Of a stretch of DNA of 64,000 bases, positions 46,095 to 58,400 are shown piece after piece. The notes under the pieces were generated by a model. The model made no database searches, was not told the DNA's origin, and worked only from the letters and a program-made list of their open reading frames with translations. This DNA is from Bathymodiolus brooksi (taxonomy: Eukaryota; Mollusca; Bivalvia; Mytilida; Modiolidae), in the NCBI GenBank assembly GCA_963680875.1, contig OY804575.1:30098494-30162493 (forward strand), written 5' to 3'. The stretch's first letter is position 1, and every line of letters starts with the position of its first letter. The position numbers and the translations under genes are program-made.

Positions 46095-46143
46095 TTTATT
46101 AATGTCTCGATCCTGTCTAGCTCCTTCAACATAATATTTTATT
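46095..46143 (-). promoter_or_regulatory. Candidate UBXN7 polyadenylation signals
   Basis: On the - strand AATAAA occurs at 46143-46138 and 46100-46095, 130-180 bases past the UBXN7 stop codon. Either would give a short 3' UTR. Hexamer evidence only. Confidence 0.45.
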
Positions 46144-46274
46144 TGGAAGTATTAACGTGGAATCCTGGAATTTTCATGTAAATAACAGTGGTTTTACATT
46201 TGTCTGAGATCCTTTAAAAATTGCATCCTCTTTGTGTTAGGCTGCCTTCAGAAATTAATTCTAAATGACGCCAT

Positions 46275-46433
46275 TCACCTTGCTTGTACAAAGACAGATT
46301 CCTGAGGATTAAGTCCCACGTCCTCTAATGTTAACATGAAGTCCATATAAGACAACTGTCGTCGTGGAAAATTTGTGACAAGTTCATAACGTTCATTACT
46401 AAATCCATTTTCAGCAACATACAATACTAAAGC
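46275..46433 (-). CDS. UBXN7: UBXN7 last exon: C-terminal half of UBX
   Basis: 53 codons including TGA after acceptor TTTTTCAG. The peptide [20 protein letters not shown], then [12 protein letters not shown] and [19 protein letters not shown] is the second half of a UBX fold; F-P-R is the p97 contact loop. Confidence 0.96.
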   Translation of the reverse strand, partial: ALVLYVAENGFSNERYELVTNFPRRQLSYMDFMLTLEDVGLNPQESVFVQAR

Positions 46434-49400
46434 CTGAAAAACAGAACATTAAATTTGTTTATTTATATCCTGAATTCATAGATTGAATTTTTGTCGTGTG
46501 TACTTTCTTATGAGGAATACTTACAAAGTATATCTTCATCCTATTGCTGCCTCATAATGACAAAAACAGCTGATTCAGTTATTCTCAGTTTGGTGATATA
46601 TTTTGTAATTTTGAAATGCAATTTCCAAAGGACATATATTGCCTTATAATTTGTTGTTTTTTTTCTTCTGCTTTTCAGAATACTTCCACATATATATTCA
46701 CATACACGTATTTAAAATTGTGTCGTTTTTCCTCCGTCTATTTAATAAGAAAGGTTTTATTAAACAGGAAAATATCTCAACATTTCAGTCTACAAAATAA
46801 CATTGTCATGATTGTTGCACAAATCAAAGGTATGTATTCTGTAAACATATGTCCTTGTGCAGATCGAAAATCTCATGCATGCCTCATGTTAAATTAGCAT
46901 CTCAGGAATTTATTTCTTGTGCTATTTTCATGACTGTGCCAGATATCATGCATTTATACAAATAAATCTGTGCTATCACATATCTACAGGTATTTAATAA
47001 ATATTTTATAGACATATATTTATACCTACCATCAGTTTAGATTTACAAGACAAAGATAACTGTTTTCTATTACCATCAGGAAATCTGATCATAAGGGAAG
47101 TCTTAGGATCTAAAAGTAAACAATATGTCTACACTCTTTGTAATGTACAACAGAGGAGTTTGATGTGAACTAATAATGTTGTTCAGGAATAACACTGGAT
47201 ATGATTACAAGAATATACACAAAAGGTATTGCTGAGAATGTAAAAAAATACTCATTGATAAAATAGTCAAACCTGTATATAAAGTGAACCTGACAATGTG
47301 TCATTTATGAGCAGCTCCTCTTTATATACAGGTTAAAATGATATGCACTATTCATAAATGGGATAAATGAGACTGTACTTTATAGACAGTGACTTGTTAT
47401 ATAGAGGTACCCTTTAAAGCAGGTTTGACTGTATTGTCCAGATTTTAGTCCCGTCTGACATTTTAGGAAGTTTTCAGATCTAAGGTCTAGATATTTAACT
47501 ATACCCCTTGCCACCTAACCTAACAGTACTTAAATCATCAAAAAGTGAAGCCTGTCGAAACCTTTAATAAGATTAATCATTTCAAATAAGCTGTTTCTTT
47601 ACTTTAATTTGTGTCAGGGGCCGTCATGGCTGTGATCGTATAATAGTTGGATTTACAACTACCTATGCCATTAGTGCCTATCACCACTGATATTGTGAGT
47701 TCAAATCTCGATCAGGGCGAGGTGTTGATGATTTGATTTGATTTAATTTGTTGTGTTTAACGCCACTTTCAGCAATATTTCAGCTATATAATGGCGACCA
47801 GTTTTAGTGGTGGAAGAACCCAGAGAGAACCACCGCCCATGGGCAAGCAACTGGTAAACTTTATCACTTGCAGCTGCGAGTCGAGGTGTACAACATTATG
47901 TGATATAGTTTGTCAGTGACTTGTGACAGGTCGGTGGTTTTCTCCGGCTTCCTCCACCAATAAAACTGATCGCCACAATATAACTGAAATATTGTTGAAA
48001 GTGGCATTAAACACCATCAAACAAACAAACAAACAATTAATTTGTGTCAAAGTGCAAAGTTGGGTAGTCTCTAATTTTTATATCCTTCCTTACTAATAAA
48101 CTGGTGACATTGTATGTTTGACATACACAGGCTGTCAGTGTACATTCTGTTATATGTTTGACATACACAGGCTGTCAGTGTACATTCTGTTATATGTTTG
48201 ACATACACAGGCTGTCAGTGTACATTCTGTTATATAATAAACTGGTGACATTGTATGTTTGACATACACAGGCTGTCAGTGTACATTCTGTTATATGTTT
48301 GACATACACAGTGACATTGTATGTTTGACATACACAGGCTGTCAGTGTACATTCTGTTATATGTTTGACATACACAGGCTGTCAGTGTACATTCTGTTAT
48401 ATGATAAACTGGTGACATTGTATGTTTGACATACACAGGCTGTCAGTGTACATTCTATTATATAATAAACTGGTGACATTGTATGTTTGACATACACAGG
48501 CTGTCAGTGTACATTCTGTTATACAATAAACTGGTGACATTGTATGTTTGACATACACAGGCTGTCAGTGTACATTCTATTATATAATAAACTGGTGACA
48601 TTGTATGTTTGACATACACAGGCTGTCAGTGTACATTCTGTTATATAATAAACTGGTGACATGGTATGTTTGACATACACAGGCTGTCAGTGTCATTGTA
48701 TGTTTGACATACACAGGCTGTCAGTGTCATTGTATGTTTGACATACACAGGCTGTCAGTGTACATTCTGTTATATGATAAACTGGTGACATTGTATGTTT
48801 GACATACACAGGCTGTCAGTGTACATTCTGTTATATAATAAACTGGTGACATTGTATGTTTGACATACACAGGCTGTCAGTGTCATTGTATGTTTGACAT
48901 ACACAGGCTGTCAGTGTACATTCTGTTATATGATAAACTGGTGACATTGTATGTTTGACATACACAGGCTGTCAGTGTCATTGTATGTTTGACATACACG
49001 GGCTGTCAGTGTACATTCTGTTATATGATAAACTGGTGACATTGTATGTTTGACATACACAAGCTGTCAGTGTACATTCTATTATATAATAAACTGGTGA
49101 CATTGTATGTTTGACATACACAGGCTGTCAGTGTACATTCTGTTATATAATAAACTGGTGACATTGTATGTTTGACATACACAGGCTGTCAGTGTCATTG
49201 TATGTTTGACATACACAGGCTGTCAGTATACATTCTGTTATATGATAAACTGGTGATATTGTATGTTTGACATACACAGGCTGTCAGTGTACATTCTGTT
49301 ATATAATAAACTGGTGACATTGTATGTTTGACATACACAGGCTGTCAGTGTACATTCTGTTATATATTTGACATACACAGGCTGTCAGTGTACATTCTGT

Positions 49401-52400
49401 TATATGTTTGACATACACAGGCTGTCAGTATACATTCTGTTATATGATAAACTGGTGACATTGTATGTTTGACATACACAGGCTGTCAGTGTACATTCTG
49501 TTATATGTTTGACATACACAGGCTGTCAGTGTACATTCTGTTATATGTTTGACATACACAGGCTGTCAGTGTACATTCTGTTATATGTTTGATATACACA
49601 GGCTGTCAGTGTCATTGTATGTTTGACATACACAGGCTGTCAGTGTCATTGTATGTTTGACATACACAGGCTGTCAGTGTCATTGTATGTTTGACATACA
49701 CAGGCTGTCAGTGTCATTGTATGTTTGACATACACAGGCTGTCAGTGTACATTGTATGTTTGACATACACAGGCTGTCAGTGTACATTGTATGTTTGACA
49801 TACACAGGCTGTCAGTGACATTGTATGTTTGACATACACAGGCTGTCAGTGTACATTGTATGTTTGACATACACAGGCTGTCAGTGACATTGTATGTTTG
49901 ACATACACAGGCTGTCAGTGACATTGTATGTTTGACATACACAGGCTGTCAGTGACATTGTATGTTTGACATACACAGGCTGTCAGTGACATTGTATGTT
50001 TGACATACACAGGCTGTCAGTGACATTGTATGTTTGACATACACAGGCTGTCAGTGACATTGTATGTTTGACATACACGGGCTGTCAGTGTACATTCTGT
50101 TATATGATAATGTACTACAACAAATAACAAAATATTTCTAAAGTCGGTTATTATCGAAAACTTTTACTCTACCTGCAGGGGTTGTAATTTTCCACCTAAC
50201 TAGCCCCGGGCTATTTGTAGATGATTTTTTGCTAGCCTGACAGATTCAAGTACTAGCCCTTGCCTGGAAAAAACTTCCGTGTTCACCCTGGAAAATTACG
50301 TTTGGACTTCTCATATTTTGCATTTTTTGCTTACAGTTGTTTCGTGATCACCGTCAGGTCGTTGCAGTTTCCATTTGTTACTTGTTGACTTGAAAAATTG
50401 TGTCAGACTTTGCTGACTCATGATCAATCGACCTTCAATATTTTCAGGTGTAACTGTTACCTTACGGAAGTATAGAGTGTACAGGGGCAGAATTAAAACT
50501 GTCTGATCTGATTAGTTCTGGTTTTTTTTTTATTCACAATTGCCTATGGGACATCTATTCCATGTCAAATATTCATTTCTGTCTGCCTTGACTATTGGAC
50601 TCTTGCATACCTGTGAATTATTTTATGTACTCCCCCTCCCTTTTGAAATATTACTGTGCTTTGATTTAATACCACACAAATTGTAATAAAACATATTTGT
50701 GTAGTCTTCAGCAGAAGAGAGATGTCTATGCCAATTTGCACAACGGTTCAACTATATAGAGCTAGGGAATGAATTTGTAGTACAAACGTATATTAGCACT
50801 GTCAGTCAAAAACTGAAGCAAGTAAAGGCTGTAATTATTATTTGTCTGACTTTAAGTCAGATTTCAACAATGGAATAAAATACTGTAGTTCAAAGTATAT
50901 TCTTAATTGCACCTGTCTGAATGTAACAGTTCTATAAATAGATCACAATTTTAACCCAGTTGCGAGTATAAAATACCAATCAGATTGGGATGCGGATAGA
51001 TAAAAATCTGAAGTGCCCCGTGCATTTCAACCAATTTTGAGTGGCCAACCTTCACATATAAGAACATATTAAATATGAGAACTAAGATTTTATGTCACAG
51101 AAATGAGAAAAAATCAATAAAAAGTTTGTTTGGTTAAAAGTAGCTTCGGTCAACATTTCTCGGAATACAGTGCCTGATTGGGTCACCTTTCCGATCGATG
51201 AAGCCATTTTTATTTGTTATTGACCGAAATTAAATTTTCTTTAAACCGAAATTAATTACTTTTCACGAAAATCACTTTCAAAATACTTAATGGATACGAT
51301 AGATGTTTGTTGTAGATACCAATAAACACAATATCAATATTCTCATAAATGACACGTGGTAAAATTGGTTGGTGACATAGGTCGACTCTTCAAAATTACA
51401 AGGCGACTTGGATTTCGTTTTTGACCAACGAGTAAGCGAAGTCAGCTTCACAAGACGACTTCTACAACAGAATCGCCCTCAAACGTGAGCCCTGTGGCTG
51501 TAGGAGATCAAATTATCGGAAACCAGACTGGGTATGGAACAATTGATCAATACCGATATCCCTTGGCTGAGACAATGAATTGTTCCAAAAGTAAAAACGT
51601 TTTTTTTACGCAGGAATGTCATCATTTCATCAATGTACGTAAAATTGATGGGTGGGTAGATTTTATATGCGCTAGTCTGTCAGGCTTTTCTTGTGACAAA
51701 ATTTGGTAGTCCTGCAGGTAAAAATGGTAGCCTGGGGCGTCGGGCTAGTGCTATTTTCAACCCCTGACCTTGAGTTTTTTGGTGGGGTCTGTGTTGCTAA
51801 TTTTTTTTTAGTTTTTTGTGCTGTCCTATTATGCGTCTTTATGTTCTGAGTTCCACGTGGTGATGTCTGTTACGATTTCTGCATAAAAACGATGTTCGGT
51901 TCGTCTTTACCTCCAGTTGTTTGTATTATTTACATTATTTGTGTTTGTTTGGTATAGTGGTGACCAACACATGTTGTGTTGTGTTTTTGCTTTGTTTTTC
52001 TTCATCTTGTGTACTCAATGTTGCCAGTTTCTCTAGATTGTTCATTTTTGTTTGGCCCTTCAGTATTCCTTAATTGTTTGTTTACAGTCAGTGGATGGAA
52101 TCAGTGATCTTGGTGATCCATTTAGAATGCTTAAACAATTTAGTTTCATCAAAGGGTAATTTTAACTTTTTTTTGTTTGTTTTTTTATTATAAAAAATGA
52201 TTATTCAAGTATTATTTAAGAATTAAATGACTTCCTAATAATCATATAGTGTATCTTGATTAACATAAACTCACCTGTTTCTTGTCCCAAATATTGTTTA
52301 TAATTTCTTTCTTCACTTAAACATAAATTATCGGAACTTCCTGTATTATCTAACATGCTACTTTCACTTTCACTTAAGCTAGAGATATTGTTCAAGGAAT

Positions 52401-55400
52401 CATTTATATTGTTAACAACTTGTTTTTGTTTTTCACTATCATTATTTATTTTACTGTCATTTTGTTTTTCAGCTAAATTAGTATTATTTTTTATCGTAGA
52501 TGACCTGGCTAGAGATGCTTTAGCTGGCGATGATTTGGCTGGTGATGACTTAGCTGAGGTTTGACAGATTTCATCATCAGAACCAGAAAATGTTTCAATG
52601 TCATTACTGTCCTCAGATTCAGAATCGATGACAACCGGTGGTGGCACTTTAGTTTGGTCTAAAGAAGCTTGCATAGCCGCTTGTAATTGTTCATCTTCTG
52701 TGGCATCTACTATACTTGGTTCTCGTCTAGCTCTTTTGGCCGAAGGACTGGAATCTTCTGACGGTTCACTGTATGGATGTCCATTTAGAAAGTCTGTAAC
52801 TAAAATATAACAAAGAAAATATCAAATGTCTTTACTATTCAGCAGGGTAAAATAACTTAATCTAGAATAAAGCCACATTCACTACATGGGTTGAAAGGGC
52901 AGCAACATGTTCTTATCTTTAAGAAATATTTGAAATTTGAAATTAAGCTACATCTTAATGATATTACTTTATCAGAACTGTAATACTTGTAAAAAAAACT
53001 GATCAATTTCTTGATTGCTATAACCTAATCTTCTAATGTTACATCTCTGTGTTAGTGCCTTCAATTCTGTTCTATTGGAAAAATATTTTCATGATCTACT
53101 TTTTGAAAAAAACTAGATGTGTCGGAATGACACGAATGTCCCCGCTGTGAATATTAAGGAGGCTCGCAAATATTTCACCCTTTTTTAATTCCCTCAGTAA
53201 TAGGCCAAGAATAACAAACCTATTGTTTAAGATCTGTATCCTCAAGCCTCCTTAAATTCACAAGATTTATTCAAGCAAACAATATTGCCTGAATAAATAT
53301 GATCAGGAATCTACAACACTTGCATATGAATAAGAAGTCCTATACCTATAGAATATTACCATTTAATAGTCATTGAATTTTTTTCTGAATTAAGTGTCAT
53401 GTGGTCTGAGTAATAACAACCATTGTAAATTATTGATGGCAAAAGTCAGTATCTCAAATCATAGTGAAATAAAGTGGTGACAACTAAATATTTGGTCAAA
53501 TTTCAAAGCCCAATGGCTGTAAGTTGTCCAAAAATCATTCAACCGGAACGAATTTCAAAGTTGATCTGTAACTTATGATTATATACTCTCATACCAAAAA
53601 TCAAGTCAATATCTCAAAACATAGTGAAATAAAGTGGTGACAACTAAATATTTGGCCAAATTTCAAAGTCCAAGGGCCATAACTTGGCCAAAAATCATTG
53701 GACCAGAACAAAACGCAAACTTGATCTGTAACTTATAATTATACACCCACATACCAAATATCAAGTCAATATCTCAAAACATAGCGAAAAAAATGGTGAC
53801 AACTGTTTTATTTCGGAATTATGGACATGGGTAACACTATATGTCCAGGCCACTTAGTGGCAGGGACATAAAAATGCTATAACTTCAAGAAGCTCTCAAG
53901 TATTAGATGTTTTCATGCATTTCATGTAATGTAAATAAATCCATAAATTAAAATCTGTGGAACAAAACAAAACACGTCCCAATTTCAATTCTAGTAAGCC
54001 ATGCAAAGATGTTAAAGACACTAAATTCAAAATATAATTGTTAATAAACATGAAATATTACCTAATTCACAAAAAATTACAGCATCCAATTTATGCCACG
54101 TCGACATATTTTCACCTGAAACAGTTAGAAAAAACAAAATATATTTAAAACAATAATAATCATTAAAAGACAGTGAAAACAGCAAATCACATTCACAAAA
54201 CCTTGCTAGATTTGTTTCTAGAGAGTAAGAGAATATTAACTTGTTAAAGACAGCAAATACCTATATCATGTACAACATTTAATAAGCTGAATAAAACTAT
54301 TGTACAACAGAGTATATATAGAAAACATTTCTAAACAAACCTTGATCATTGTCCACGTCATGGAACAAAACTATGATTGTACGAGATATTTGTTGTTAAT
54401 ATAATATTTATTGTGACATAAATTTAATTTTAAATGTACCGGTATATTTATCTACATCGTACAATCATGTGTCGTGGCCATGATCATATGGTAGTTGGAT
54501 TTACAACTACCTATGCAATCACTGCCTATCACCACTAACGTTGTGAGTTCGAATCTCGATCAGGGAGAGGTGTTCAACATTATGTGATGTTTGTCAGTGA
54601 CTTGCAACAGGTTAGTAGTTTTCTCCGGGTCCTCCGGTTTCCTCCATCAATACTAGAGGCTCAGTGGGCTGAGCCTGTGTCACTCACCTTTCATTCTGTT
54701 TTGAGAAAACTTTATATTGAAAATTCCATAGGTGCTTCCTACCAAATTTCAGTTCATTTAGCTACTCGGCTTCAGAGAAGATTTTTTTTAGAAATAACCA
54801 GAAAAAAGAATTGCCTATGGTGGCCATGTTTGTTAACAGATCGGGACGAAATGAGCAGTCTTCATAGAGGACCTTCCATAGATTCTTCCAACCAAGTTTT
54901 GGTTCATTTGGCCAAGCCATTACAGAGGAGAAGATTTTTAGAGAACGATCGATCAGAAACAAGAATTGCCTGTAGCGGCCATGCTTGTTAACGAATCGGG
55001 ACGATAGCAGCCATTTTTTTTTAGAAGACCTTCCATATATGCTTCCTACCAAATTTCGGTTCATTTGGCCAAGCAGTTTCAGAGGAGAAGAACTTTTAAA
55101 AATTGACCAATCAGAAACAAGAATTACCTGTCGCGGCCAAGCTTGTTAACGGATCGGGACGAAATGTGCAATATTTATAGAGGACCTTCCATAGATGCTT
55201 CCTACCAAGTTTAGGTTCATTTGGCCAAGCGGTTTCAGAGGAAATTTTTTTTTTTAATTGACCAATCAGAAACAAGAATTGCCTGTGGTGGCCATGTTTG
55301 TTAACGGATCGTGACGAAATTTGCAATCTTTTTTGAGGACCTTCCATAGATGCTTCCTACCAAGTTTAGGTTCATTTGGCCAAGCGGTTACAGAGGAGAA

Positions 55401-58400
55401 GATTTTTTTTAATTGACCAATCAGAAAGAAGAATTGTCTGTGGTGGCCATGTTTGTTAACGGATCGTGACGAAATTTGCAATCTTTTTTGAGGACCTTCC
55501 ATAGATGCTTCCTACCAAGTTTCGGTTCATTTGGCCAAGCGGTTACAGAGGAGAAGATTTTTCAGAAATCGACCAATCAGAAACAAGAATTGCCTGTGGC
55601 GGCCATGTTTTTTAACAAATCGGGACGAAATGTGCAATCTTTATAGAGGACCTTCCATAGATGCTTCCTACCAAATTTAAGTTCATTTGGCCAAGCAGTT
55701 TCAGAGGAGAAGATTGTTTTTAATTGACCAATTAGAAACAAGAATTGCCTGTAGCGGCCATGTTTGTTAACAGATCGGGACGAAATGTGCAATCTTTATA
55801 GAGGACCTTCCATAGATGCTTCCTATGAAATTTCGGTTCATTTGGCCAAGCAATTTCAGAGAAGATTTAAAAAAATCGACCAATCAAAAACAAGAATTGC
55901 CTGTAGCGGCCATGTTTGTCAACGGATCGGGACGAAATGTGCAATCTTTATAGAGGACCTTCCATTGATGCTTCCTACCAAGTTTCAGTTCATTTGGCTA
56001 AGTGGTTTTAGAGGAGAAGATTAAAATGTGAAAAGTTAACGGACGACAGACGCCAAGTGATGGCAAAAGCTCACATTGCCTTTGGCAAGGTGAGCTAATA
56101 AAAATTGACCGGCATGATATAACTGAAATATTGTTGAAAGTGGCATTAAACACCATCAAACATGCCTATACACAGTAGTTATAATCAATTAAATTGTCCT
56201 ACATTAATCACGAATACACAGTTGCTTCTATTGTTATAATCGTGCATACGTCTGTTGACCAAATGTGAAACCTAACTATTCTGACACCTTATACAATCCG
56301 ACACATTTCCTGTAGATTCATACATTATATACTGCCTGCTGACCCTATCTTGATAACACTGGTAAATCATGTTATCAAGACACAACATTTTTGTCCTTTA
56401 TATTTAGATAAACTAGAGCTACAGCAAAAATGATTGAAACATTTCACACAAATTTGAGGTATTCACGAATGATGGGGAGACAGAGTTGACAGTAAGTAGA
56501 AGGTTCATACCTGTTCTAGGATCTACCACAGCAACAAATGGCCACTGATTTACTTTATAAAATTGACAGAATTTCTTCCCTTCTTCACTATCATGATATA
56601 CCTACAATGAATAAAAGCTATTATTCATATGCTGTTTTCATAATATAAATTGTCTGAGAAGTTTGTTGACACTTTCCATTTGATGGTTGCGTAGATTAAT
56701 TTTTATTCCATTTGATGGTGACGTAGATAAATTTTTATTCCATTTGATGGTGACGTAGATAAATTTTTATTCCATTTGATGGTGACGTAGATAAATTTTT
56801 ATTCCATTTGATGGTGACGTAGATAAATTTTTATTCCATTTGATGGTGACGTAGATAAATTTTTATTCCATTTGATGGTGACGTAGATAAATTTTTATTC
56901 CATTTGATGGTTACATAGATTCATTTTTATTTATCGTTAAGGTGAACAGAAGCCATTTATATCATTGTAAATATCAAATTGAATGAACATAATCATATGA
57001 CTGGTGATTTCTGTCTTAACATGGCCCAGATTTTGACCTCAAGTCTGTATAAATTAATTGTTGTAGTTCTTTAAATTGAAAACACAAAATCCAAACTAAT
57101 CTATACTACCAGTGTATACCTGCCAGAATAGAAAATGATCTTTGATTACTGCTTTAGCACCGCTGTTGCTCCATACATCCCTGTTGAGAGCCTGGCATAC
57201 AAATTCTTGAACATTCTGCACATTGATCAACAACCATTTCTTCTGTGCCATACCTGCATCTCGTAACTATAATTCAAAGGAATAATCTAATGCTGAATGA
57301 AATGTGTTCTAAATAAATTTAAAGTATAACATAAATTTTTAGCCATATTCAAAAGTTATAAATAAAATTACTCCTACAGATATGGCATATACATATCTAA
57401 TTTTTTTATATCAAAATATAGGTTTAGTTTATGGTGTTTAACGCCACTTTCAACAATATTTCAGTTATATAGAGGCGGTCAGTTTTATTGGTGGAGGAAA
57501 CCGTGGTACCCGGAGAAAACCACCAACATGCCTCAAGTCACTGACAAACTTTATCACATAATGTTGTACACCTCGCCATGAACGGGGTAAAACTCACAAC
57601 TTTAGTGGAGATAGGCACTGATTGCACAGGTAGTTGTAAATCCACCTACTATATGATCACGACCACGACTATATTAAAATATATACATCTATGTATATCA
57701 ATCAATAATGAAATAAGTATTTGAATGATATATGAAAATATTGGTATGAGAAGTGTAATTTATATTTTTAATATAATGTACAATGACTACACAATGGTAA
57801 TTTTCTATAAAAATATATTTGATGTATTACTGTCATCATTTATACTTCAAGTAAAGATGCTATAGTTATCCTCCTTTTATAACACCACCTCTTCTCCATG
57901 AAAAACTGGTCATATAGGCTAATTAAAAAAGGTGGTCTCTCTTGAGGAGGATAATTTAGTATTCTTTTACCATCTCAGTGCCTCTGATATCTGGCCTGAT
58001 AAGAGGGGTGACCTTTCTTGAGGGGGACATTTTGTATTATTTTACTATATCAGTGCCTCTGATATCTGGCATGATAAGAGGGGTGACCTTTCTTGAGGGG
58101 GACATTTTGTATTCTTTTACCATCTCAGTGCATCTGATATCTGGCCTGATAAGAGAGGTGACCTCTCTTCAGGGGGAAATTTTGTATTATTTTACTATAT
58201 CAGTGCCTCTGATATCTGGCCTGATAAGAGGGGTGACCTTTCTTGAGGGGGACATTTTGTATTATTTTACTATATCAGTGCCTCTGATATCTGGCCTGAT
58301 AAGAGAGTTGACCTTTCTTGAGGGGGACATTTTGTATTATTTTACTATATCAGTGCCTCTGATATCTGGCCTGATAAGAGAGGTGACCTCTCTTCGGGGG

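Noticed and set aside
54584..56024. Several frames of 70-135 codons with RSVNKHG or LAKPLQRR motifs
   Set aside because: They recur once per ~155-bp unit of the hairpin element on both strands and are broken between units.
54653..56100. Helitron with A/T insertion and CTAA end
   Set aside because: Although the 3' hairpin is followed by CTAA then T, that reading leaves the host SINE three bases short, and the second copy has no TC at the matching 5' position. The 4-base duplication model restores the SINE better.
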